Shown here: positions 52,374 to 61,489 of the stretch, piece after piece
How the letters are laid out: every line of letters starts with the position of its first letter
Numbering within the stretch: position 1 is the stretch's first letter
DNA from: Poriferisodalis sp965116715
GTDB lineage: Bacteria; Actinomycetota; Acidimicrobiia; Acidimicrobiales; Poriferisodalaceae
DNA length: 64,000 nt
Direction of reading: 5' to 3'
Assembly (NCBI GenBank): GCA_965116715.1
Contig: OZ220724.1
Coordinates: forward strand, 806,001 to 870,000
Notes under the pieces: model-generated
What the model saw: only the letters and a program-made list of their open reading frames with translations
What the model was told of the DNA's origin: nothing
The model's database searches: none
Made by a program: the position numbers and the translations under genes

Positions 52374-53585
52374 CTAGTTGGCCAGTGAAGTAGAGTAGTC
52401 TTCGAAGTGAATAAACACCACATTGCCCTTGTATATGTCGGTTCCTTCGCTAATGGTGATGCTACGCCGAATGCGGCAGTCCGACTTGAAGTTTGAATCA
52501 GAGATTACGATTGATCCATTACTATTGACTCGTTCGACATAGGCAATATGACCACAGCCGCGGCAATTCGGGCCGCCCAAGTCGTTGTTGACAAGTACGG
52601 AGCCGGGGGCGGGATTTCTGTTGACTCTCATACCGATTTCCATGGCACATTCATCCCAATGCGCTGCGTCGCCCCAAGCGTACCCTCTGGCCGTTTCGCA
52701 GTGGATTCCGCGAATACTGCTGCCGGTGGATTCGATAGTCTTCCATTGATTAAAGAACCCGGTGTTTCGCCCTCCATACGCGCGATCATTCGCCCCCACA
52801 CCGCTCTCTCTCAAACGCCAGGCAACGTACGACGTGCATTGACCTGGCTGATAGCCGTCCCACATTTCGTCATCGTCCCAGCAAGTGCCGACCGTGAACG
52901 GATATCTTCCCAAGTCGACTGCACGCAGAGATGCTGGATCTGAAGCATCAAGTGACTGGTTACCACACACGATCCGCATGGCATCCATGGCGATTCTATT
53001 GTGGAGATACCCTCGCGAGTCAGCAGTAGGTGCGTCACCGCGGTATTCATAATTCAACGCGTATACTCTAACGGAATCCTCAAATTCGGAGACAAGCAGG
53101 CGGACCCAACCGCCCTGGTTCTGCTGCTGCAAGAAGGCTGAACCCCAATAGTTGCCTCTCGCGCCGTGATACACATGATAATGGACTCCTGCAGTGGCAC
53201 GGCTGCTAGGAATATACACATCCAGAGTGCAATCTTGCGAAGGCACGCGAGAGAACCGCCATGCGGCTAATTTGCGGCCACTCATTACGTCGCCCGCAGC
53301 ATTCTTGGTTCCTTGGACATAGGCATAGCGGTAGTTGTTGGCTCCATAACCGTGACCGTCTACCCCTTGGTACAAGAGTCCACTTCCTCGATAGTCAGGA
53401 GTGTCATCAACAGCCGAATACTCAGTCTTGGATTGGGCGTGGACCGGATTAGCGGACGCATCGACAAAGACGAGACCAGCGGCTAATGCGCACGCCGATA
53501 GCGAGATGAGAACGAACCGGATTCTGTACCGCGGCGGCTTGTCTGAACCTAGCGGGTGCGGTGCGGCGTGCTGGAAGTACATCAT
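52374..53585 (-). CDS. Secreted CHAP-domain protein (putative peptidoglycan amidase/endopeptidase)
   Basis: 403 residues. A signal sequence (IRFVLISLSACALAAGLVFV, ending near HAQS) leads to an unknown beta-rich region about 55-215 (SGLLYQGVDGHGYGANNYRYAY, VDIYIPS-like strands, GVHYHVYHGARGNYWG). The CHAP-like catalytic part follows: Cys in QPGQCTSYVAWRL, His in GCGHIAYVERV and Asn/Asp in VISDSNF. Codon use and base composition are clearly more AT-rich than the neighbours, which suggests recent transfer. Could remodel or attack cell walls. Confidence 0.8.
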   Translation of the reverse strand: MMYFQHAAPHPLGSDKPPRYRIRFVLISLSACALAAGLVFVDASANPVHAQSKTEYSAVDDTPDYRGSGLLYQGVDGHGYGANNYRYAYVQGTKNAAGDVMSGRKLAAWRFSRVPSQDCTLDVYIPSSRATAGVHYHVYHGARGNYWGSAFLQQQNQGGWVRLLVSEFEDSVRVYALNYEYRGDAPTADSRGYLHNRIAMDAMRIVCGNQSLDASDPASLRAVDLGRYPFTVGTCWDDDEMWDGYQPGQCTSYVAWRLRESGVGANDRAYGGRNTGFFNQWKTIESTGSSIRGIHCETARGYAWGDAAHWDECAMEIGMRVNRNPAPGSVLVNNDLGGPNCRGCGHIAYVERVNSNGSIVISDSNFKSDCRIRRSITISEGTDIYKGNVVFIHFEDYSTSLAN

Positions 53586-53622
53586 CGCAGAATGCCGAAA
53601 CTGGAGGTGAAAGACAGCGGGC

Positions 53623-54963
53623 CCTTCGCGTTTTTGTGGGATGAGGGTGGGTTGAGGGTCCGCAGGTAGGGGTCGAGGCCCTGCTGGGATCGGTGTTTGG
53701 AGACGCCGAACCCTGGAGGGCCTCGATGAAGCGTGATGTTATGTCGGTGCGGCTGTGGCTGCCGCGGATCGAGGTGACCGGGGTGCTCGCTGACGCGCCG
53801 GGGGAGCTGGTGGTGGGGGTGCGCTCGACGGTGACGCGGCCGGCGTGTCCGGGCTGTGGGGCGCCGAGCGGGACGGTCCATGACCGCCGCGACAAGCGGG
53901 TGCGGGACCTGGAGGTCTCGGGTCGGCCGGCGATGCTGGTGTGGGATCGGCGCAGGTTGGTCTGCGGCGGGTGCGGTCGGCGGTTCTTGGAGGATCACCC
54001 GGCGTTCGAGGGCCGTGTCACGGCTCGCTTGGCGCGGCGGGTCGTCGCCGATGCCGGCGACATGTCGGTGTCCGCGGTGTCGCGCCGTCATCGGGTGGGC
54101 TGGCATACGGTGATGGCGCTGGTGATCGCGTATGCGGGCTTGGTCGGCGAGCACCGCCGGCGGCGGCGGTGCCGGGTGCTGCTGGTCGATGAGACCTCGA
54201 TCCGCAAGCGGCACCGCTATGTGACGGTGCTGGTGAACGGCGACACCGGCAAGGTGCTCGCGATGGTGCCCCATCGCAGCGAGGCGGCCCTGTCGGGCTT
54301 TTTGGCCTCTCAGGGGCACCGATGGTGCAAAGGCGTGAAAGTCGTCGTGTCCGACGGGTCCAAGCCCTACGCGGCGGCGATCGGAAAGCGGCTCGGCCAC
54401 GCCCGCCACGTGCTGGACCGCTTCCACGTGATCAGATGGTTCGCGGCCGGGCTGACCGCGGTGCGCCGCGACGTCCAGCGCCGCCCCGAAGGGTCCAAGC
54501 CCGCGTTCGACCCAGCGGTGTTCCGGGCCAGGTTCTTGCTCATGAGACGGCCCGACACGCTCGACGCCGCCGAGCGGGCACGCCTCGAGGGTCTGTTCGA
54601 GACCCATCCCCGGCTCAAAGCAGCCTGGGACGCGCTCGGCGAGCTGCACGGCCTCTATCTCGCCGAGGACCGCGACGGCGCCCTGGCAGCGCTCGACCGG
54701 TTCGCTGACATCTACGGCACCGGGAAGATCCCCGAGTTCAGCGACACCGTCGACAGCTTCCTCGCATGGCATGAGCAGATCCTCGACTGGCACCACACCG
54801 GCCGGCCCAGCAACGGCCGCATCGAAGGCACCAACAACCTGCTCCAGGTCCTGCGACGCCGAGCCCACGGCTTCACCAGCTACACGAACTTCGAAGCCCG
54901 CGGCCTTCTCATAGCATGACCCCCGCCGAGCCCAGCAGCCCCAATCCCACAAAAACGCGAAGG
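53623..54963 (+). mobile_element. ISL3-family-like insertion sequence
   Basis: 1,341 bp with a perfect 19-bp terminal inverted repeat, ccttcgcgtttttgtggga at 53623-53641 and its complement at 54945-54963. One transposase inside. Adjacent 8-bp target duplications are not seen; the octamer ccgaaact occurs on both sides (53595-53602 and 54966-54973) but at unequal distances from the ends. Confidence 0.88.
53726..54919 (+). CDS. ISL3-family-like transposase
   Basis: 397 residues from ATG 53726 (a GTG at 53693 would add 11). Zinc-ribbon CPGCGAPSG with a second pair CGGCG, an HTH (MSVSAVSRRHRVGWHTV), then DDE residues in VLLVDETSIRKRHRY, VVVSDGSKPY, and the terminal NGRIEGTNNLLQVLRRRAHGF. Intact. 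Confidence 0.9.
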   Translation: MKRDVMSVRLWLPRIEVTGVLADAPGELVVGVRSTVTRPACPGCGAPSGTVHDRRDKRVRDLEVSGRPAMLVWDRRRLVCGGCGRRFLEDHPAFEGRVTARLARRVVADAGDMSVSAVSRRHRVGWHTVMALVIAYAGLVGEHRRRRRCRVLLVDETSIRKRHRYVTVLVNGDTGKVLAMVPHRSEAALSGFLASQGHRWCKGVKVVVSDGSKPYAAAIGKRLGHARHVLDRFHVIRWFAAGLTAVRRDVQRRPEGSKPAFDPAVFRARFLLMRRPDTLDAAERARLEGLFETHPRLKAAWDALGELHGLYLAEDRDGALAALDRFADIYGTGKIPEFSDTVDSFLAWHEQILDWHHTGRPSNGRIEGTNNLLQVLRRRAHGFTSYTNFEARGLLIA

Positions 54964-55181
54964 CTCCGAAACTCTCGTCATCGAGGCAGGTGCACCTTTC
55001 TGATCTGAATCAGACACTGGCGCGACGATCAGGGCTGGCTTCGGCCGGGAGTCATGCTCCTGCATGTCGCCTTCTACCCTGATGGCGGGTCTCCCGTGTG
55101 ACCGTTGTACGGTCTGGAGGTCTTGGTCCGCGCTGACGGCTCGGTCAGATAGTTGCCGGCAGCGTCGGCCGGCTCTGGGAA

Positions 55182-56423
55182 ATGCAGGGCAACCTTCTCG
55201 ATCACACAGAACAGCGCGAATCCGAGTGCGCTCCCGAGTGCGTGCCTGAGTCAGCGCCTGACTGTATGACCGATTGTGCGCTTGGTTCGTGGACCGAACT
55301 GTCTCAATCGCTCGGGGAGTTCTTTGGCAATCTGCCCTACGCGTCGATCGGCAGGCTGGTGGGCTTCATCGCTGCGGCGGGCACGATTGCGCGCTGGATT
55401 CGGTCCGCATGGCGCAAGCGGCGACGAACTCGCCAGTCGGTGCGAAAGCGACGCAATGCGAGCGTCTGGCGGGTTGAGCCACTGCTCGAACCCGCGGTCA
55501 CTGACGCCGCAGCAGCCGTCAAGGCCAAGGGTCGTGTACCGCTGCAGTATCGGAGCGAAGGATCGAGATTCTCGAAGTTCGCGAATGGCCTCCGGCGGCT
55601 CGTGGTTCGGCCCAGCACTCCGAAGCCGGCATTCGCAGCGCTGAGGGCAGACCGCGATCCGGCGATCGGCCGGCGACGACTGGTGGATGGTCTGCCGGCA
55701 CACGGATTCGGCATAGAGCTCGAATTGCATCCGCACGAGAGCAGCAAGCACTTCTTGAGGTCGCTCCGATCGGGAGGCAACGGTTACCAAAGGACATTGG
55801 CCCTCTGTGATGCTGAGCAGTTGGAGCGGTCGGGCAGTCTCATCACCTGCTGTGTCGTCAAGATCGGCCGCAACGCCGTGACGACCGAGTGCCGGCCTGA
55901 GGGCGACCTCGTGCGGCTGGAGTCGGTCGATCCAGCGCTCTTGTCAGGCAAGAACGAATGGGTCGCCCCGCGCAGCGAAGTAGATCGTGACGCCTTGTGG
56001 GCAGTCCGCGTCCCCCGTGGCAAAGGGACACCGCATGGCCCGGATGTCGAGCTTGAATCAGAGAAGGTCCGAACCGCCCGACGCAAGCTTCTCAAAGGAC
56101 TGGTAGCGCTCTTCTTCGCGACAGTGCTGTCCACCTTCGCAGCTGTCTTCGGGTGGGTCTGGTTCATGTCGTGGGCCCGAGGAAGTGCGTCAAGTGACGC
56201 GACTGAGTTCAACGTGACGGCTGCGGCGGTGTTCCTGGCCATCTTTCTCTTCTTGGCCCTGATCGTCTTGCTCACTCTCGGGTCGATCTACCTCGTGCAC
56301 CTGCTGGTCTCAGCTTGGCGCGAGAGCCACAGCCCTGACCGATGGCGGGCGGGCACCTCGGCTTGTGTCGACGACGCAGACACGATCCGTAACGGAAACG
56401 AGTTTCAGTGCGCCAAGGAATGA
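55182..56423 (+). CDS. Membrane protein of unknown function
   Basis: 413 residues, not recognised. The N-terminus has a Cys/Pro/Glu-rich segment (ECAPECVPESAPDCMTDC). A short hydrophobic stretch near 57-70, a basic region (RKRRRTRQSVRKRR), a soluble middle with paired SLITCCVVKIGRN strands, and two strong transmembrane helices near the C-terminus (LVALFFATVLSTFAAVFGWV, AAAVFLAIFLFLALIVLLTL). The short tail CVDDADTIRNGNEFQCAKE follows. The gene lies alone after the ISL3-type element. Codon use is GC-rich but less extreme than in the core. Confidence 0.65.
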   Translation: MQGNLLDHTEQRESECAPECVPESAPDCMTDCALGSWTELSQSLGEFFGNLPYASIGRLVGFIAAAGTIARWIRSAWRKRRRTRQSVRKRRNASVWRVEPLLEPAVTDAAAAVKAKGRVPLQYRSEGSRFSKFANGLRRLVVRPSTPKPAFAALRADRDPAIGRRRLVDGLPAHGFGIELELHPHESSKHFLRSLRSGGNGYQRTLALCDAEQLERSGSLITCCVVKIGRNAVTTECRPEGDLVRLESVDPALLSGKNEWVAPRSEVDRDALWAVRVPRGKGTPHGPDVELESEKVRTARRKLLKGLVALFFATVLSTFAAVFGWVWFMSWARGSASSDATEFNVTAAAVFLAIFLFLALIVLLTLGSIYLVHLLVSAWRESHSPDRWRAGTSACVDDADTIRNGNEFQCAKE

Positions 56424-56463
56424 GCACACAAACCGGCAGCATGAATCCAGTAACCCGCCTACA

Positions 56464-56595
56464 TCAAGCACAGGGATCGTCACCGGTGAGCAGGGCGCCG
56501 GAGAACTCGGTGAGGCGCTCGACAGCTCGAAGGTGATGGACGTCGCCGGCATCGGCCGCGGCATACCACGCCGAGGTGTCGACGAAGACGTTCAC
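56464..56595 (-). pseudogene. Truncated VapC-like PIN toxin
   Basis: GTG 56595 starts NVFVDTSAWYAAADAGDVHH, the textbook N-terminus of a PIN-domain toxin with D6 in the VDTS motif, but the frame stops after 43 residues (usual about 130). The start overlaps the antitoxin stop (GTGA), the normal operon arrangement. The remaining catalytic acids are lost, so the toxin is not expected to work. Confidence 0.75.
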
Positions 56596-56834
56596 CGTGC
56601 GGTCGAGCGGGCAGCGATCGCCTCGGCGGTGGCCTGCTTTCGGTCCACGGCGATGTTGCTGCCGCCGGAGTCCCAGATGCCGAAGATGGCAGAGATGTCG
56701 CCGCCGGTGACGCGGTCGCCGAGATCGCGGTCGATGAGGCGGCGAATGTACTCGGCCATGCTGATGCCCAACTCCGCTGCCCTGCGCTTGAGCAGCGCAT
56801 GCTGCTCAGCCCCCACCGCGATCTGCGTTCGCAT
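56592..56834 (-). CDS. CopG/RHH-type antitoxin
   Basis: 80 residues. RTQIAVGAEQHALLKRRAAELGISMAEYIRRLIDRDLGD is a ribbon-helix-helix DNA-binding domain, followed by a toxin-wrapping tail (FGIWDSGGSNIAVDRKQATAEAI). A TATGAT element lies 8 bases upstream. Intact although its partner toxin gene is truncated. Confidence 0.8.
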   Translation of the reverse strand: MRTQIAVGAEQHALLKRRAAELGISMAEYIRRLIDRDLGDRVTGGDISAIFGIWDSGGSNIAVDRKQATAEAIAARSTAR

Positions 56835-56842
56835 AGCACTAC

Positions 56843-56848
56843 ATCATA
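56843..56848 (-). promoter_or_regulatory. Candidate leaderless -10 element of the antitoxin gene
   Basis: TATGAT on the minus strand, eight bases before ATG 56834. Same arrangement as the TA pair at 51.2 kb. Confidence 0.35.
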
Positions 56849-57052
56849 ACAGCACCCTGATGGCGACAGCAGCTGTTGCGAACCGTTGCAACCATGAGTT
56901 CGTCACGCAGTAGCAGGCCTCATGGAGGCCACGCCAAGATTTTCCTCGCCATCAAGCTGATACAAGCGCTCCGAAGGAGCCGAGCACCGCCGCCACACCC
57001 GACTCGACGACCCGCCGGTCGCCGCGACACAGTCCTTAGCTAGCTTGGCCGA

Positions 57053-60000
57053 ATGCACTCTGCGAGGTCGCGTTCTGCTCCCCTGGGTTGTCTAGTCGGG
57101 GCCACGTTCGCCGTCGCGTTGCTGGCCGCTGCGGCGTTGGTGCCCGTCGGTGTCGCAGAGGCTTCGCAGGCACCAGCGGGTATTGATGTATCCCGCTACG
57201 GTGGCACCGACCGGTACGACACGTCGTTGCTCGTGGCCGAGGCGGTTGCAGCCCACGCCGGCGGCAGCTTGGACACGGTGGTCATGGTGTCGGGCAGCAA
57301 TTGGACCGATGCGGTGGTAGCCGCTCCATTGGCGGGGTCACTGGGGACGGCCGTGCTGGCCACCCCTCCGGACGAACTCCGCACCGATGCCGCCGAGTTC
57401 CTGGCGCGATCCGGCGTGTCGACGGTGCAGCTCATCGGAGCGAACAGCGACATCGACGGGGTGGGTCCCAGCGTCGTCGCAAGTCTCAATGAGCTGGGAA
57501 TAGCGACCATCCGCACGTCACACAGCGACCAGTACACGACCGCCGCCCTCGTCGCGCTGCTGATCGGTGCACCGGGCGACATGGGCGATCTCGGCTCCAC
57601 CGCCGTGGTGGCGAGCGGCGAAGTGTTCGCCGATGCGCTTGTCGCTGGCGCATTCGCCGCCCGCGGCAAGCACCCGGTGCTGTTGACCCCGCCCGAAGAG
57701 CTGCATGCAAGCGCAGCGACGTACCTCAGAGAACTGAAGGTTGAACATGTCGTGCTGATGGGCGGCACCGCGGCACTGAGCACTCAAGTCGAGACATCTA
57801 TCGAGGCCCTAGGGATACGCGTCACACGCCTAGCTGGCATCGACCGCTTCGATACCGCTGTACAGGCCGCCAAGCTCGTGACCGGCCGCTACCAGGGCAG
57901 CTCCGGTCAGAACTGCTTCACCGCCCAGCGAGTCGGGCTAGCTCGAGCTCGTGTCCCATTCGACGCGTTCAGCGCTGGGCCACTGTTGGCCCGCATCTGT
58001 GCGCCGCTGTTGCTTACCAACCCATCGGCGATACCAGCCGCAACCGCCGACCACCTCGATGATTCCAGCGTCGGGGTGGCAGAGGCACACCAGCCGCTCG
58101 ACGTGAGGGTCTTCGGCGGAGAGGCAGCGGTGTCCACCGCAGCCATCAGCACCTATGTCGCTGCCGTTTCACCGGCTTTGCTCATCAACGCTTCGCCTGT
58201 CACAGCAACCTGCGACATCAACGCCGGCACCGGGCCGCGCCCACTCTTCGCCGATCGCTACGTTCGCAAGCCCGCTTGGTCGCCCGATTGCACCCGCATT
58301 GCCTACGTCGACAGAGATCAGGCACTGTGGACCATCAAGCTCGACGGCAGTGGCGCCAGCCAGCTGACGGCCGGTGGTCAGCGAGGCGAAGAAGACGATG
58401 CACCCGCGTGGTCCCCGGACGGGAAGCGAATCGCATTCTCTCGCTACGCCGACCGATTCGTTCACGGTGAACCGGTCAATCACATTCTCGTCATCAACGC
58501 CGACGGCACCGGCGAACGTCAGCTCACCGAAGGCGACGTGAGCGACCAGACGCCGACATGGTCGCCAGACGGCAAGCGCATCGTCTTCTCGCGGCACAAT
58601 CTGGAGACGGATCCGCAGCTGTCCAACTACAACACCCGTGACGAGTATCTCGTAATCGTCGGCGACGACGGCAGCAACGAACTCGCGTTGACCCGCGGGG
58701 GCACGATCGAGCAGGAGCCGAGATGGTCGCCCGATGGCGAGTTCATCGCCTACAGCTCCGACAGCGACCTGTGGGTCATGCGGCCTGATGGCACGTACCC
58801 CAGGCCTGTATCGGTACCTCACACCAACAGCGCCGGATATTCGTGGTCCCCGGACGGCAAGCACATCGCCTACATCGGGTCCCGCTTCATCGACGGCAAC
58901 CGTCGTGTCGAGTACTCAGTGCGCACGACAAATCTCGACGGAACAGCGCTGGGAAGCGCTGCCGTCTACACCGGGTCGCTGGACTCGTTCACGGTCGTGC
59001 GGACGCCCCGGTGGGCGCCTGACGGCCGCAGCATCCTGTTCGAACACAACTCCAACCAGGGAGGCGTGGCGCGCGCGTACGTGGCGCCAGTTCCCCCGCC
59101 CAAGACTGTGTTGCCCGCGCGGGACTGCCGCCCGACCGATGGGGCACCGCACAGTGTCGGATTCCCGGTTCAGAACTACCTTCCGTCGCTGACCGGCACG
59201 CTGCGAGTCGCGGTGCTGTTCGCCGACTTCTCCGATGCGCCCGCCGAGCACAGCACCCACCTCGAATACACGCTCGGCGAGCTCGACGATGCCGAGAGTT
59301 TCTTCGAGGCCACGAGCTACGGGAAGCTGAAGGTGGATTTCGTACCGCTTCACCGCTGGCTGAGAGTCGGTAGGCCCGCGAACGATTCCCTGCTCCCGAT
59401 CGGCGAAGTGTCCCCGACGGTCATACGAGAGGTGCGCGATCTCGCAGCGCGCGACATCGACATGTCGAGCATTGACGCGATCTTGATGGTGTTCCCAAGC
59501 AGCCACTTCTTTGCTGGCTTCGCTAGCGCCATCGCGGACGATGCCGACAGCATCACGAGCGTCGCGGTGGCGAACAGCCGCTACCTCGGCGGAAAGCGAG
59601 AGCCCGATGGGTGGGGAGCTGTGGCGTTGCATGAACTGGTGCATGTGCTGGGTTTGCCAGATCTCTATGACTATGGCAACTCGGGAGGATTCGCGCTGAG
59701 CCGCGTCGACGACCAGGCGCACATCCCCGACCCGCCAATCGGCCAGTCATGGCGTCGTGTCGAAGCAGGACTCATGGGGTTGGGGGCGCAGTTCGCCTCG
59801 CAGTACGCGAGCCATGTGAATGCACACAACGAGATGCTGGGCTGGAGCCGCTGGCAGCTTGGATGGCTCAGCCCAGCGCAGGTGTCGTGCATAAATCGAG
59901 CAGAGGCGACGGTACATCTGACACCACTCGCGCAGCCCCGTGACGGTACGGCTATGGCAGCCGTACCGGTCGCTCACAACAAGATCATCGTCGTCGAGAG

Positions 60001-60289
60001 CCGCCGCAAGATCGGCTACGACACCAACCCTGGCTACGTACCGGAGTTCATCTCCTACGGCGACATCGATCCCGATCTGTACAGCGACCGCGTGCTCGTC
60101 TACACCGTCGACCCGACGCTGCGGGGCGGTCGCCGCCCGATCAAGTTCGCGGGTGACAACGGCTACGGCTACCTCGCCAGCTATCCGTTCTTGAAGGTGG
60201 GAGAGTCGGTTGAACTGGCTGGCTACACCATCACCGTCACTGACGATGATGGCTCCACCCACACAGTCACGATCGTGAAGTCCGGCTGA
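57053..60289 (+). CDS. Secreted CWB2 – beta-propeller – M6-type metalloprotease
   Basis: 1,078 residues. A signal sequence (about 1-40, ALLAAAALVPVGVAEAS) is followed by CWB2-type cell-wall-binding units (about 45-375; YGGTDRYDTSLLVAEAVA, RLAGIDRFDTAVQAA, VLMGGTAALS). Next come about six TolB/PD40-like blades (about 395-690; repeated PAWSPDGKRIAFS and WSPDG). The C-terminal part (about 720-1078) carries an M6-type zinc site H860-E-x-x-H864-x-x-G-x-x-D870 (HELVHVLGLPD), with VAVLFADFSDAPAEH and EMLGWSRWQLGWLS as family landmarks. Probably wall-anchored protease; target unknown. Paralogous N-terminus to the next gene. Confidence 0.88.
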   Translation: MHSARSRSAPLGCLVGATFAVALLAAAALVPVGVAEASQAPAGIDVSRYGGTDRYDTSLLVAEAVAAHAGGSLDTVVMVSGSNWTDAVVAAPLAGSLGTAVLATPPDELRTDAAEFLARSGVSTVQLIGANSDIDGVGPSVVASLNELGIATIRTSHSDQYTTAALVALLIGAPGDMGDLGSTAVVASGEVFADALVAGAFAARGKHPVLLTPPEELHASAATYLRELKVEHVVLMGGTAALSTQVETSIEALGIRVTRLAGIDRFDTAVQAAKLVTGRYQGSSGQNCFTAQRVGLARARVPFDAFSAGPLLARICAPLLLTNPSAIPAATADHLDDSSVGVAEAHQPLDVRVFGGEAAVSTAAISTYVAAVSPALLINASPVTATCDINAGTGPRPLFADRYVRKPAWSPDCTRIAYVDRDQALWTIKLDGSGASQLTAGGQRGEEDDAPAWSPDGKRIAFSRYADRFVHGEPVNHILVINADGTGERQLTEGDVSDQTPTWSPDGKRIVFSRHNLETDPQLSNYNTRDEYLVIVGDDGSNELALTRGGTIEQEPRWSPDGEFIAYSSDSDLWVMRPDGTYPRPVSVPHTNSAGYSWSPDGKHIAYIGSRFIDGNRRVEYSVRTTNLDGTALGSAAVYTGSLDSFTVVRTPRWAPDGRSILFEHNSNQGGVARAYVAPVPPPKTVLPARDCRPTDGAPHSVGFPVQNYLPSLTGTLRVAVLFADFSDAPAEHSTHLEYTLGELDDAESFFEATSYGKLKVDFVPLHRWLRVGRPANDSLLPIGEVSPTVIREVRDLAARDIDMSSIDAILMVFPSSHFFAGFASAIADDADSITSVAVANSRYLGGKREPDGWGAVALHELVHVLGLPDLYDYGNSGGFALSRVDDQAHIPDPPIGQSWRRVEAGLMGLGAQFASQYASHVNAHNEMLGWSRWQLGWLSPAQVSCINRAEATVHLTPLAQPRDGTAMAAVPVAHNKIIVVESRRKIGYDTNPGYVPEFISYGDIDPDLYSDRVLVYTVDPTLRGGRRPIKFAGDNGYGYLASYPFLKVGESVELAGYTITVTDDDGSTHTVTIVKSG

Positions 60290-60400
60290 ATGCGCGGCTG
60301 CAACACTGCAACGCCGGTGAGAACCGCTTTTGTGTGCGACGGCGCACGCGCGACATGACCGCGGGCAACATTGCGCGAGCTTGAGAGGAATGGTCCATCC

Positions 60401-61489
60401 ATGAATCGACACATCAGGTCCACATGTGCAGTTCTCTTGGCCGCTGCGAGCGTCCTGACGCCGATTTCGCCGGCATCGGCGGCCCAGGAATTCGCCGATA
60501 TCGACATCACGCGATACGGCGGGGAGGACCGTTACGCAACCTCGCTGCTCATCGCTGAGGCCGTGGCTGCCGAGGCGGGTGGCACGCTCGACGAGGTGGT
60601 CTTGGTGTCAGGCAAGAACTGGACCAATGCGGTGCTGGGTGCACCGCTGGCAGGACAGATCGGCGGAGCAGTCTTGGCCACACCTACTGACCGCTTGCGA
60701 GACGACGCTGCCGCGTTCTTGCGACGAGTGGGCGTCGAGAGAGCATGGCTCATTCGAGCCGACAACGACGTTGCCGCCATTTCCCATCATGTCGATGTGG
60801 CTCTGAACGAGTTGGGCATCGAAGTACAACGAATGTCGGGTCCCGACCACTACGACGTCGCGGCTGGTCTCGCGATCACGATGGCGCAGCAGAGCGCGCC
60901 TGGTGACATGGGCAATCTGGGTCGCACTGTGATCGTCGCGAGCGGCGAAGTCTTCGCCGACGGGCTGGTCGCCGGTGCGTTCGCGGCCCGCGGTCAACAC
61001 CCGATTCTGCTCAACCCAAGCGCTCGTCTGCATGACGACGTCATGCGCGCCCTGGAGTCAATCGAAGGCCTTGAGCACGTAGTGCTCATGGGCGGCGAGG
61101 CCGCACTGAGCGCCCGTGTCGAGGCATCCATCAAATCGCTCGACCTCAGGGTGACGCGCCTCGCCGGTCGCACTCGCTTCGAGACGGCCGTCATGGCTGC
61201 AGAACTCGTTGCCAGCCGCTATGACGGGGACTGCTTCACCGATGGTCGAGTTGGACTCGCGCGAGCACGCGTGCCGTTCGACTCATTCAGCGCCGGACCG
61301 TTGCTGGCTCGACTCTGCGCACCGCTGCTGCTGACCGATCCCCGGAGGATCCCCGAAGCCACAGCCGCATATCTTGACAAGATCCGGCAATCGGCCGCTG
61401 CGAGCGGCGATGACTCGGTCGACCTCCACGTGTTCGGCGGCGACGCCGCTGTGTCCCAAGCAGCTATCGACACGTACCTCGAGCCCTAA
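60401..61489 (+). CDS. CWB2 cell-wall-binding repeat protein
   Basis: 362 residues from ATG 60401, with a signal peptide (AVLLAAASVLTPISPASA) and then only CWB2-type units (ITRYGGEDRYATSLLIAEAVA, VLMGGEAALSARVEASI, RLAGRTRFETAVMAAELVA). It matches the N-terminal third of the upstream protease along its length, so the two arose by duplication. No catalytic domain. The stop TAA at 61487-61489 is also the target duplication of the IS5-type element, so the protein is intact. Confidence 0.88.
   Translation: MNRHIRSTCAVLLAAASVLTPISPASAAQEFADIDITRYGGEDRYATSLLIAEAVAAEAGGTLDEVVLVSGKNWTNAVLGAPLAGQIGGAVLATPTDRLRDDAAAFLRRVGVERAWLIRADNDVAAISHHVDVALNELGIEVQRMSGPDHYDVAAGLAITMAQQSAPGDMGNLGRTVIVASGEVFADGLVAGAFAARGQHPILLNPSARLHDDVMRALESIEGLEHVVLMGGEAALSARVEASIKSLDLRVTRLAGRTRFETAVMAAELVASRYDGDCFTDGRVGLARARVPFDSFSAGPLLARLCAPLLLTDPRRIPEATAAYLDKIRQSAAASGDDSVDLHVFGGDAAVSQAAIDTYLEP

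Noticed and set aside
53595..54973. ccgaaact as an 8-bp target duplication of the ISL3-type element
   Set aside because: The left copy lies 20 bases outside the inverted repeat and the right copy 2 bases outside; more likely chance.
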